Assembly (NCBI RefSeq): GCF_000384315.1 | Contig: NZ_ARVW01000001.1 | Location: 6,138,157-6,202,156 of the forward strand | Source: Amycolatopsis nigrescens CSC17Ta-90 | GTDB taxonomy: Bacteria; Actinomycetota; Actinomycetes; Mycobacteriales; Pseudonocardiaceae | Direction of reading: 5' to 3' | Length of the DNA: 64,000 nucleotides | Notes under the pieces: model-generated | Database searches by the model: none | What the model was told of the DNA's origin: nothing | Seen by the model: only the letters and a program-made list of their open reading frames with translations | Made by a program: the position numbers and the translations under genes | Part shown: piece by piece, positions 1-7,368 of the stretch | Layout of the letters: every line of letters starts with the position of its first letter | How positions within the stretch are numbered: the stretch's first letter is position 1

Positions 1-1885
1 TCAGCGAGTGGATGCGCGGGTCCTCCAGTCCGAGCCGGATCGTCGCCTCGTAGGTGGACGGCGGTTCGCCACCGGTGATGTCGATCGGGTTGCCGGCCGC
101 GCCGAAGGGCGGGATGAACTTCCGGAAGCCCTCGTCGAGGTCCGGCGGGATCTCCATCAGGGACAGTCCGGCCTCGACGCAGGCGTCGGAGAGCAGCACC
201 CCCGAGCCACCGGCACCGGTGATGATGACGACGTTCTCGCCCTTCGGCGTGGGCAGCATCGGCAGGCCCCTGGCGTACTCCAGCATCTCGTTCAGGCCGG
301 GCGCGCGGACAACGCCGGCCTGGCGCAGGATGTCGTCGTAGACCTTGTCGTCCCCGGCCAGCGCGCCGGTGTGCGAGCTGGCCGCCTTGGCGCCCAGCGC
401 GGTCCGGCCGGCCTTGAGCACCACCACCGGCTTCTTCTTGGTGATCCGCTGCGCCGCCTCGACGAAGGCCCGGCCGTCCTTGAGGTCCTCCAGGTGCATG
501 GCCACGCACTCGGTGTTGTCGTCCTGCTCGAAGAAGGTGAGCAGGTCGTCTTCGTCCACATCGGACTTGTTGCCGAGACCGACGATCGCGGAGACGCCCA
601 TCTTGGTGGTCCGGCTGAAGCCGAGGATGGCCATCCCGATGCCGCCGCTCTGCGAGGTCAGCGCCACCCCGCCGCGCACGTCGTACGGGGTGCAGAAGGT
701 GGCGCACAGGTTCTGCGGTGTGTAGTAGTAGCCGTAGATGTTCGGGCCGAGCATCCGGACGCCCTGTTCGCGTGCGATCTCGACGATCTCGTCCTGCAGC
801 GCCTGGTTCCCTGTTTCGGCGAAACCGGACGGGATCAGCACCGCGGCCGGCACTCCCTTGGCGCCGCAGTCGTTGAGCGCGGCCGGCACGAACTTGGCCG
901 GGATGGTGAACACCGCGACGTCCACCTCGCCGGGCACGTCGCCGACCGAGGGATAGGCCTTGCGGCCGAGGATCTCGTCGGCCTTGGGGTTGATCGGGTG
1001 GATCTCGCCCGCGTAGCCACCGTTGATCAGGTTCTTCATCACCGAGTTGCCGATCTTGCCGTCCTCGGCGGACGCCCCGATCACCGCGACCGACCGCGGG
1101 TTCATCAGGCGGTCCATCACGCGCAGGATCTCCTCCCGCGAATGCCGCACCGGCTCGGTCACCGGCCCGGTCTCGATCAGGATCCGGACATCGGCGGCGA
1201 TCGCCCCGTCCGGACCGGCGAACACCGGGTTGAGGTCGAACTCGCTGATCTCCGGGAAGTCCGTGACCAGCGCCGAAACCTGCGCGATCACCCCGGCCAG
1301 CGCGGCCGCGTCGGCGGGCTCGGCGCCGCGGGCACCCTTGAGCACCTCGGCCGCCTTGATGCCGTCCACCATGGACCTGGCCTCGGCCGGGTCCACCGGG
1401 GCCAGCCGGAAGGTGACGTCCTTGAGCACCTCCACGAGCACCCCGCCGAGGCCGAACGCGACCACCTTGCCGAAGGTGGGGTCGGTGGTCGCGCCGATGA
1501 TCACCTCGTGCCCGCCGGTGACCATCTGCTGGACCTGCACGCCGGTGATCTCGGCCGAGGACTGGTACGCCTTGGCGTTGTCCAGGATCCGCTGGTAGCC
1601 CTGCCGGACGGCGTCCTCGCCGGAGATGCCGACGAGCACCCCGCCCGCCTCCGTCTTGTGCAGGATGTCCGGGGAGACGATCTTCAGCGCGACCGGCCCG
1701 CCGATCTCCGCGGCCAGCCGCGCGGCCTCGTCCGCGGTGGTGGCGAGGCCTTCCTTCGGGGTCGGAATCCGGTAGGCGTCGCAGACCCGTTTTCCTTCGG
1801 GTGCGGTCAGCGCATCACGGCCTTCCGCGCGGACCTTGTCCAGGATCTCCCGGACGGCCGCCTTGTCGATGCTGGTGCCGGTCAT
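1..1885 (-). CDS. ADP-forming acetate/acyl-CoA ligase, fused beta-alpha (partial, 3' end outside window)
   Basis: The 628 residues inside the window start with an ATP-grasp half (beta-like; LHKTEAGGV near residue 75), followed by a CoA-binding Rossmann segment (SVAVIGAS) and a succinyl-CoA-ligase-like segment. This is the reverse of the usual alpha-beta order. The phosphohistidine motif SSHTGALAGDD is intact, so an active nucleoside-diphosphate-forming ligase is expected: acid + CoA + ATP to acyl-CoA + ADP + Pi, or the reverse. The ATG lies 3 nt after the frc stop, so the two are almost certainly co-translated. With frc and the ThDP enzyme it could prime or recycle CoA esters. The substrate cannot be read from the sequence. 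The C-terminus lies beyond position 1. Confidence 0.85.
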   Translation of the reverse strand, partial: MTGTSIDKAAVREILDKVRAEGRDALTAPEGKRVCDAYRIPTPKEGLATTADEAARLAAEIGGPVALKIVSPDILHKTEAGGVLVGISGEDAVRQGYQRILDNAKAYQSSAEITGVQVQQMVTGGHEVIIGATTDPTFGKVVAFGLGGVLVEVLKDVTFRLAPVDPAEARSMVDGIKAAEVLKGARGAEPADAAALAGVIAQVSALVTDFPEISEFDLNPVFAGPDGAIAADVRILIETGPVTEPVRHSREEILRVMDRLMNPRSVAVIGASAEDGKIGNSVMKNLINGGYAGEIHPINPKADEILGRKAYPSVGDVPGEVDVAVFTIPAKFVPAALNDCGAKGVPAAVLIPSGFAETGNQALQDEIVEIAREQGVRMLGPNIYGYYYTPQNLCATFCTPYDVRGGVALTSQSGGIGMAILGFSRTTKMGVSAIVGLGNKSDVDEDDLLTFFEQDDNTECVAMHLEDLKDGRAFVEAAQRITKKKPVVVLKAGRTALGAKAASSHTGALAGDDKVYDDILRQAGVVRAPGLNEMLEYARGLPMLPTPKGENVVIITGAGGSGVLLSDACVEAGLSLMEIPPDLDEGFRKFIPPFGAAGNPIDITGGEPPSTYEATIRLGLEDPRIHSL

Positions 1886-1888
1886 GCC

Positions 1889-3118
1889 TCAGATCACTCC
1901 CTTTGCGTGCAACTCGGCGAGCCGGTCTTCCCCGAGGCCGAGCTCGCGGGCGTAGATGTCCTCGTTGTGCTCGCCGAGCAGCGGGGAGCGCTGCACGTCC
2001 ACCGGGGACTCGGACAGCTTGATCGGGCAGCCGACGGTGGTGAACTCGCCGCGTTCTGGATGCGGCACCCGCACCACCATGTCGTTCTCCACCAGCGAGG
2101 AGTCTTCGATGATCTCCTTGGTGGACAGGATCGGGCCGCACGGGATGTTGCGCTCGTTGAGCTTGGCCAGCACCGTCCACTTGTCGTGCCCGGTGCTCCA
2201 CTCCTCGATGAGCTGGAACATCTTGTCCAGTTTGGACAGTCGAGCCTCCGGGGTGCTCCACTCCGGGTCCTCGGCGAGTTCCGGCCTGCCGATCAGCTCG
2301 GCGATCGGGGCCCAGCCCACCGGCTGGACGATCACGTAGATGTAGTCGTTCGGCCCGCCGGGCGCGCACTGGACCGCCCAGCCCGGCTGGCCGCCGCCGG
2401 AGGCGTTGCCCGACCTCGGCACGCTGTCGCCGAACTCGTCGTTCGGGTACTCGGCCAGCGGCCCGTGCGCCAGCCGCTGCTGGTCGCGCAGCTTGACCCG
2501 GCACAGGTTCAGCACCGCGTGTTGCATGGCCACCGTCACCCGCTGGCCCCGGCCGGTCTGCTCCCGCTGGAACAGCGCGGCGAGAATGCCGGCCACGGTG
2601 TGGATCCCGGTGCCGGAGTCACCGATCTGGGAACCGGTCGCCAGCGGCGGCCCGTCCTCGAACCCGGTGGTGCTCATCGACCCGCCCATGGCCTGTGCGA
2701 CCACTTCGTAGGCCTTGTAGTGGGTGTACGGGCCGTCGCCGAATCCCTTGATCGAGGCGTAGATCAGCCTCGGATTGAGCTCCTGCAGCCGGTCCCAGGT
2801 GAAGCCCATCCGGTCCACCGCGCCGGGGCCGAAGTTCTCCGCCAGGATGTCGAACCGCGGGATCATCTCGCTGAACAGCTTCTTGCCCTGATCGCTCTTC
2901 ATGTTGAGCGTGATGCTCCGCTTGTTGCAGTTCAGCATCGTGAAATAGAGACTGTCCACATCGGGTAGATCGCGGAGCTGCTTGCGGGTGATGTCCCCGG
3001 TCGGTGCCTCCAGCTTCACCACGTCCGCGCCGAGCCAGGCCAGGATCTGCGTGGCGGACGGGCCGGACTGGACATGGGTCATGTCGAGCACGCGGACACC
3101 CTCAAGTGCCTTTCCCAT
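1889..3118 (-). CDS. frc: Formyl-CoA transferase (formyl-CoA:oxalate CoA-transferase, CaiB/BaiF class III)
   Basis: The 409-residue protein closely follows remembered E. coli YfdW/Frc along its whole length: VQSGPSATQILAWLGADV near the N-terminus, ENFGPGAVDRMGFTW near 95, a glycine loop GGGQPGW, and the catalytic aspartate in QIGDSGTG (D167, equal to YfdW D169). Family reaction: CoA moves from formyl-CoA to oxalate, giving oxalyl-CoA and formate through an aspartyl-CoA thioester. The start ATG has GGAGG seven bases upstream. The gene begins 14 nt after the ThDP enzyme gene and ends 3 nt before the acyl-CoA ligase, forming a three-gene operon. Formate made here can be oxidised by the nearby formate dehydrogenase. 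Other acceptor acids are possible. Confidence 0.92.
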   Translation of the reverse strand: MGKALEGVRVLDMTHVQSGPSATQILAWLGADVVKLEAPTGDITRKQLRDLPDVDSLYFTMLNCNKRSITLNMKSDQGKKLFSEMIPRFDILAENFGPGAVDRMGFTWDRLQELNPRLIYASIKGFGDGPYTHYKAYEVVAQAMGGSMSTTGFEDGPPLATGSQIGDSGTGIHTVAGILAALFQREQTGRGQRVTVAMQHAVLNLCRVKLRDQQRLAHGPLAEYPNDEFGDSVPRSGNASGGGQPGWAVQCAPGGPNDYIYVIVQPVGWAPIAELIGRPELAEDPEWSTPEARLSKLDKMFQLIEEWSTGHDKWTVLAKLNERNIPCGPILSTKEIIEDSSLVENDMVVRVPHPERGEFTTVGCPIKLSESPVDVQRSPLLGEHNEDIYARELGLGEDRLAELHAKGVI

Positions 3119-3132
3119 AACTAGTCCTCCCG

Positions 3133-4818
3133 TTACTTGTACATGGTTTGGTTCATCGTTCCGGGGGCGTAGACCTCCGGGTCGACCCAGACGTTGATCA
3201 GCGAGGGCTTGCCGGATTCGCGGGCGCGTTCGAGCGCGGGCCGGATTTCCGCCGGGTCGCGCACCTCTTCGCCGTAGCCGCCGAGCATCTTGGCGAACTC
3301 GCCGTAGGGCACGTCGCCGAGCGTGTTGCCGACCCGGCCGCGGTCCGCGCCGTACTTCTGGATCTGCCCGTAGCGGATCTGGTTCATCGAGGAGTTGTTG
3401 CCCACGATGCCCACGAACGGCAGGTTGTAGCGGACCAGGGTTTCGAAGTCCCAGCCGGTGAGGCTGAAGGCGCCGTCCCCGAACAGGGCGACGACCTCCT
3501 TTTCCGGCCTGGCGTACTTCGCGGCCAGCACGAACGGCACCCCGACGCCGAGTGTCCCGAGTGGACCCGGGTCCATCCAGTGGCCAGGCGACTTCGGCTG
3601 CACGACCTGGCCGGAGAAGGTGACGATGTCGCCGCCGTCGCCGATGTAGATCGAGTCCTCGGTGAGGAACTCGTTGATCTCGTGCACCAGCCGATACGGG
3701 TCGATGGGGGAGGAATTGGAAAGCTGCCGCGGCAGCCGTGCCTCGTACGCCTTGGTTTCCACCCCGCGCAGCTCTTCGAGCCACGGCTTGCGGGCCACGG
3801 CGCCGTTGTCCACCCGGCCGGAAACCGCTTGCGTCACCGCGCTGAGCACCATGCCGGCGTCTCCGACGATGCCGAGGTCGATGTCGCGGTTCTTGCCCAC
3901 CGTGCGGTAGTCCAGGTCGATCTGCACCACGGTGGCGTCCTGGGAAAGCCTGCGCCCGTAACCCATCCGGAAGTCGAACGGGGTGCCCACGATGATGATC
4001 AGGTCCGCGTTCTGGAACGCGTACCGGCGGGCGAGTTGCAGGTGGTGCGGGTCGCCGGGGGGCAGCGTGCCGCGGCCGGAGCCGTTCATGAACGCGGGCA
4101 CGTTGAGCGCGCGGACGAACTCGACGGCCGCGTCGGTCGCGCGGCAGGTCCACACCTGGCTGCCCAGCAGCACGCAGGGCTTCTCCGCCTTGGAAACCAG
4201 GTCGGCCAGCTGCTCGATGCCCTCCGGGTCACCCGCGCTGCGGGTCGATGCGCGGTAGTGACCGCGCTCGGGGATGCGGGCCTTCTCCACCGGTACGCGG
4301 GCGTCCAGGATGTCGCGGGGGATCTCCAGGAACGACGGTCCCGGCGCGCCGTGGAAGCACTCGCGGAAGGCCATCGACACCAGGTCGGCGACCCGCTCGG
4401 TGGCGGGCACGGTCGCCGCGAACTTGGTGATCGGGTTCATCATGTCGACGTGCGGCAGGTCCTGCAGCGAGCCCATCTTGTGCTGGCTCAGCGAGCCCTG
4501 CCCGCCGATCAGCAGCATCGGGCTCTCGGCGCGGAGCGCGTTCGCCACCCCGGTGACGGCGTCCGTGGTGCCCGGCCCGGCGGTGACCACCGCGCAACCG
4601 GGCCGTCCGGTGAGCCGGGCGTAGCCGTCCGCCGCGTGCGCGGCGACCTGCTCGTGCCGTACGTCGACCACGTCGATGCCTTCGTCGACGCAGCCGTCGT
4701 AGATATCGATGATGTGCCCGCCGCAGAGGGTGAAGACCACGTCGATGCCCTCTGCTTTGAGCGCCTTCGCGACCAGATGTCCACCTGAGATGGTTTCGGG
4801 TTCGCCGTCGCCTGCCAT
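3133..4818 (-). CDS. ThDP-dependent oxalyl-CoA decarboxylase / 2-hydroxyacyl-CoA lyase family protein
   Basis: A 561-residue three-domain ThDP enzyme. The activating glutamate sits in RHEQ (E56), and the ThDP/Mg motif runs from GDG (447-449) to NN (474-475). The pairing with frc suggests oxalyl-CoA decarboxylase. However, the loop aligned with the Tyr-Glu of canonical OXC (DYEELDQ in YfdU) reads GSLQDLPH here (116-123), closer to 2-hydroxyacyl-CoA lyases. The C-terminus NQTMYK also resembles my memory of actinobacterial 2-hydroxyisobutyryl-CoA lyases. Either role releases formyl-CoA for Frc. An in-frame upstream ATG at 4863 falls inside the candidate operator, so the ATG at 4818, with GAGGAG about 10 bases upstream, is preferred. 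Family is certain; substrate is open. Confidence 0.85.
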   Translation of the reverse strand: MAGDGEPETISGGHLVAKALKAEGIDVVFTLCGGHIIDIYDGCVDEGIDVVDVRHEQVAAHAADGYARLTGRPGCAVVTAGPGTTDAVTGVANALRAESPMLLIGGQGSLSQHKMGSLQDLPHVDMMNPITKFAATVPATERVADLVSMAFRECFHGAPGPSFLEIPRDILDARVPVEKARIPERGHYRASTRSAGDPEGIEQLADLVSKAEKPCVLLGSQVWTCRATDAAVEFVRALNVPAFMNGSGRGTLPPGDPHHLQLARRYAFQNADLIIIVGTPFDFRMGYGRRLSQDATVVQIDLDYRTVGKNRDIDLGIVGDAGMVLSAVTQAVSGRVDNGAVARKPWLEELRGVETKAYEARLPRQLSNSSPIDPYRLVHEINEFLTEDSIYIGDGGDIVTFSGQVVQPKSPGHWMDPGPLGTLGVGVPFVLAAKYARPEKEVVALFGDGAFSLTGWDFETLVRYNLPFVGIVGNNSSMNQIRYGQIQKYGADRGRVGNTLGDVPYGEFAKMLGGYGEEVRDPAEIRPALERARESGKPSLINVWVDPEVYAPGTMNQTMYK

Positions 4819-4848
4819 GTGCGTCGTCAGCTCCTCACGCCTAGTGCC

Positions 4849-4867
4849 TACCGCATACTGCATACAG
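4849..4867. promoter_or_regulatory. Candidate operator, copy 1 (upstream of the ThDP enzyme operon)
   Basis: TACCGCATACTGCATACAG lies 31 bp upstream of the ThDP-enzyme start. It matches 17 of 19 positions of the site at 5222-5240. The core GTAT-N5-ATAC (imperfect in this copy) looks like a dimeric GntR-type operator. No GntR gene lies in the window, so the binding protein is unknown. Confidence 0.5.
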
Positions 4868-4935
4868 AATCTCGGGGTTATGTTGTACCTGCTTCGACCG
4901 CTTGTCCAGAGCTGATCGTTGGTTGTCAGTCCGTG

Positions 4936-5181
4936 TCAGTCGCGCCAGTCGATGTCACGCCAGCCTCGGACCAGCGCGTTGACCCGCTCCGCCGCTTCGG
5001 TGGCGGTGAGCCCGCGCCCGACGGCGAGGCCGAACAGGAACGCGGTGACCGGCGCGGCCGACCTCGAGACGCTCCGTCGCACGTCACGGGCCAGGTTCAG
5101 GACGAGCTCGGGGTCGAGCTGGGCCGGCGGCACCTCCAGTTCTGCGCAGACCGACCTTGTCCATTCGGCGAGTTCGTCCAT
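4936..5181 (-). CDS. Small DUF6457-like protein
   Basis: An 81-residue acidic helical protein starting MDELAEWTRSVCAELEV and ending RDIDWRD. I recognise it as the DUF6457 type found in actinobacteria, often next to molybdenum-cofactor genes; no cofactor gene is near here. No catalytic motif or membrane segment is visible. The ATG at 5181 is preferred over upstream in-frame starts, which would run through the operator at 5222-5240. It lies between the C1 operon on the same strand and the divergent PanE-like gene, and its promoter shares the recurrent 19-bp motif. Function unknown. Confidence 0.7.
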   Translation of the reverse strand: MDELAEWTRSVCAELEVPPAQLDPELVLNLARDVRRSVSRSAAPVTAFLFGLAVGRGLTATEAAERVNALVRGWRDIDWRD

Positions 5182-5221
5182 CGCTGCCTCCCGGTTCGAG
5201 CCCGTTGACCGGAGCGTCCCA

Positions 5222-5240
5222 TACCGTATACTGCATACAC
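5222..5240. promoter_or_regulatory. Candidate operator, copy 2 (between DUF6457 and PanE-like genes)
   Basis: TACCGTATACTGCATACAC contains the inverted repeat GTAT-N5-ATAC and repeats the site at 4849-4867 (17 of 19 identical). It lies 41 bp upstream of the DUF6457 start and 94 bp upstream of the PanE-like start, so it can serve either divergent transcript. Together the two copies suggest one regulator for the C1 operon and its neighbours. Confidence 0.5.
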
Positions 5241-5333
5241 TCTTCGTGCAACAGAACCTGCCGCACGACCACGTGCCGCAGCCATGTCCCGCAACAGGGT
5301 CCCGCAAGAATGTCTCGCAAGAATGGAGTCACC

Positions 5334-6314
5334 GTGCGAGTTGCTGTCCTCGGTGCCGGCGCCATCGGTGCGTACGTGGGTGCCAGTCTTTGCCGTGCAG
5401 GAGTCGAAGTCCACCTCATCGCCCGCGGTGCCCACCTGCGGGCCATCCGCGAGTCGGGCGTCCGGGTGGACAGTCCCCGCGGGGACTTCGAAGCCAGGCC
5501 CAACGCGACCGACGATCCCCGCGAGGTGGGCCCGGTAGATCATCTTTTCCTTGGCCTCAAAGCGAACCAGTACGCGGGCAGCGGCTCGCTGGTGCGGCCG
5601 CTGCTGCACGACAAGACGACCATCATCGCCGCGCAGAACGGGATCCCGTGGTGGTACTTCCACGGCATCCCGGGGCGGTTCGCCGGTACCAGGATCGAGA
5701 GCGTCGACCCCGGCGGCTCGGTGAGCGAGGTGCTTCCGGTGCACCGGGCGATCGGCTGCGTGGTGTACGCGGCGACCGAGATCTCGGCGCCGGGACGGAT
5801 CCAGCACCTCGAGGGCACCAGGCTCTCGATCGGCGAGCCGGACGGCACGATCTCGGGACGCTGCCGGGAGTTCGCCGACGCGATGGTGGCCGGCGGGCTG
5901 AAGTGCCCGGTCGAACCGGACCTGCGGCGGGACATCTGGATCAAGCTGATGGGCAATATCGCGTTCAACCCGATCAGCGCGCTGACCAGGGCCACCATGG
6001 CCGGGATCTGCCGGCACGCGGACACCCGCGAGGTGGTGGTTCGGCTGATGCGGGAGACCGTCGCGGTGGCCGAGAGCCTCGGCGTGCGGCCGGGCGTCTC
6101 GATCGACCGGCGGCTGGCCGGCGCGGAACGCACCGGGGAGCACAAGACCTCCACCCTGCAGGACCTGGAGAAGGGGAAACCGCTGGAGCTGGCCGCGATC
6201 CTGACCGCGGTGGTCGAGCTGGCCGAGCTCACCGGGGTGGACGTGCCGACCATGCGGGTGGTGAACGCGCTGGCGAACCTGCTCGGCGACCAACCTGCCG
6301 CCGCCGCGCCGTGA
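5334..6314 (+). CDS. 2-dehydropantoate 2-reductase family (PanE/ApbA-like) oxidoreductase
   Basis: 326 residues. The N-terminal Rossmann motif is VLGAGAIGAYVG, with QNGI at 101-104 and a C-terminal catalytic-type block DIWIKLMGNIAFNP (K204, N208), as in ketopantoate reductases that reduce 2-keto acids with NADPH. The GTG at 5334 has GGAG five bases upstream and begins exactly at the Rossmann strand, so it is chosen over longer in-frame starts at 5310 and 5157. Its position beside the C1/oxalate operon, behind a copy of the shared motif, suggests a paralogue acting on a keto or hydroxy acid of that pathway rather than pantothenate synthesis. That role is inferred. Confidence 0.82.
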   Translation: MRVAVLGAGAIGAYVGASLCRAGVEVHLIARGAHLRAIRESGVRVDSPRGDFEARPNATDDPREVGPVDHLFLGLKANQYAGSGSLVRPLLHDKTTIIAAQNGIPWWYFHGIPGRFAGTRIESVDPGGSVSEVLPVHRAIGCVVYAATEISAPGRIQHLEGTRLSIGEPDGTISGRCREFADAMVAGGLKCPVEPDLRRDIWIKLMGNIAFNPISALTRATMAGICRHADTREVVVRLMRETVAVAESLGVRPGVSIDRRLAGAERTGEHKTSTLQDLEKGKPLELAAILTAVVELAELTGVDVPTMRVVNALANLLGDQPAAAAP

Positions 6315-6372
6315 CGGCTTATCCTCGGTCCGTGGTCCAGCGTTCGTCGCCCGGTCTCCCCGGAACCTGACC

Positions 6373-7311
6373 GTGCTGTTCAGCCAGCTCGAATACCTGG
6401 TGGCCCTGGCCAAGGAGGGCCATTTCAGCCGCGCGGCCGAAGCCTGCCACGTCTCGCAGCCCGCGCTGTCCGCGGGCATCCGGCGGCTGGAAGCCGAGTT
6501 CGACGTGCAGATCGTGCGCCGGGGCAACCGGTTCGACGGGCTGACCGAGGAGGGCGAGCGGCTGCTCGGCTGGGCGCACAAGATTCTGGCCGACCGGCAG
6601 GCGCTCGCCGAGGAGATCCAGAGCATGCGGTCGGGGCTGAGCGGAAAGCTCGGCCTCGGCTCCATCCCCACCGCGCTGCCCGCGCTGTCCCTGCTCACCG
6701 GGCCGTTCCGCCAGGCCCACCCGCAGGTGGGGCTTTCCGTGCTTTCGCTGTCCACGCCCGATATCCGCCGTGCGCTGATCGAGTTCGAGATCGACGCGGC
6801 TGTGGCCTATGTGGACGGACAGCATCCGGCGGGGGTGCGCACCACGGCGCTGTACCGCGAACGGTACGTGCTGCTCACCGGCGCCGGCCGGGTGCCGGCG
6901 GACCAGCACGAGGTGACCTGGACCGCGGCCGCCGCGATGAAGCTGTGCCTGCTCACCGGCGACATGCGCAACCGGCGGATCCTGGACGACGTGTTCGCCT
7001 CGCTCGGCTGCCGCCCGGTGGTGGCCGTGGAGACCAACTCACTGTCCACTTTGTACGCACACGTGCGGGACGGGTCGCTGTCCACGGTGATGCCGCACAC
7101 CTGGCTGCAGACCTTCCGGGTGCCGCCGGACATGCGGGTGATCCCGCTGGTGGAGCCGGTGGTCACGCACGGGGTCGGGCTGCTGCTGCCCCGGCACGAG
7201 CCGGAGTCGATGCTGGTCAGGGCGTTGATCAAGGTGGTCCGCCAGGTCAACATGAGCCGCGCCCTCGACGTCACCCTGCACCACGCCCTGGCCACTTCCG
7301 AGACGCCGTGA
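6373..7311 (+). CDS. LysR-family transcriptional regulator
   Basis: 312 residues. The winged helix occupies the first 60 residues (FSRAAEACHVSQPALSAGIRRLE is the typical LysR recognition helix region), followed by a substrate-binding domain to the C-terminus. The GTG start lies 58 bp after the PanE-like gene on the same strand. It is convergent with formate dehydrogenase. LysR proteins usually control adjacent genes in response to a small carboxylate, so the PanE-like gene or the C1 genes are candidates. The recurrent 19-bp motif does not look like a T-N11-A LysR box. The stop codon lies inside the terminator hairpin at 7306-7356. Confidence 0.88.
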   Translation: MLFSQLEYLVALAKEGHFSRAAEACHVSQPALSAGIRRLEAEFDVQIVRRGNRFDGLTEEGERLLGWAHKILADRQALAEEIQSMRSGLSGKLGLGSIPTALPALSLLTGPFRQAHPQVGLSVLSLSTPDIRRALIEFEIDAAVAYVDGQHPAGVRTTALYRERYVLLTGAGRVPADQHEVTWTAAAAMKLCLLTGDMRNRRILDDVFASLGCRPVVAVETNSLSTLYAHVRDGSLSTVMPHTWLQTFRVPPDMRVIPLVEPVVTHGVGLLLPRHEPESMLVRALIKVVRQVNMSRALDVTLHHALATSETP

Positions 7312-7356
7312 AGGGCACCTTGCCTACCTTCAACGTAGGCAAGGTGCCCTTCACGG
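7306..7356. terminator. Bidirectional hairpin terminator, perfect 22-bp stem
   Basis: Arms at 7306-7327 and 7335-7356 are perfect reverse complements around a 7-nt loop (CTTCAAC). It sits between the convergent LysR and formate dehydrogenase genes and overlaps the LysR stop codon. There is no U-tract, as is common for actinobacterial terminators. Confidence 0.8.
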
Positions 7357-7368
7357 ACGATCCAGCGG

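Noticed and set aside
8..2968. 986-residue open frame on the plus strand
   Set aside because: It is antisense to the acyl-CoA ligase and frc genes, Arg/His/Gly-rich with no domain, and arises from GC-rich codon use. The minus strand encodes clear families.
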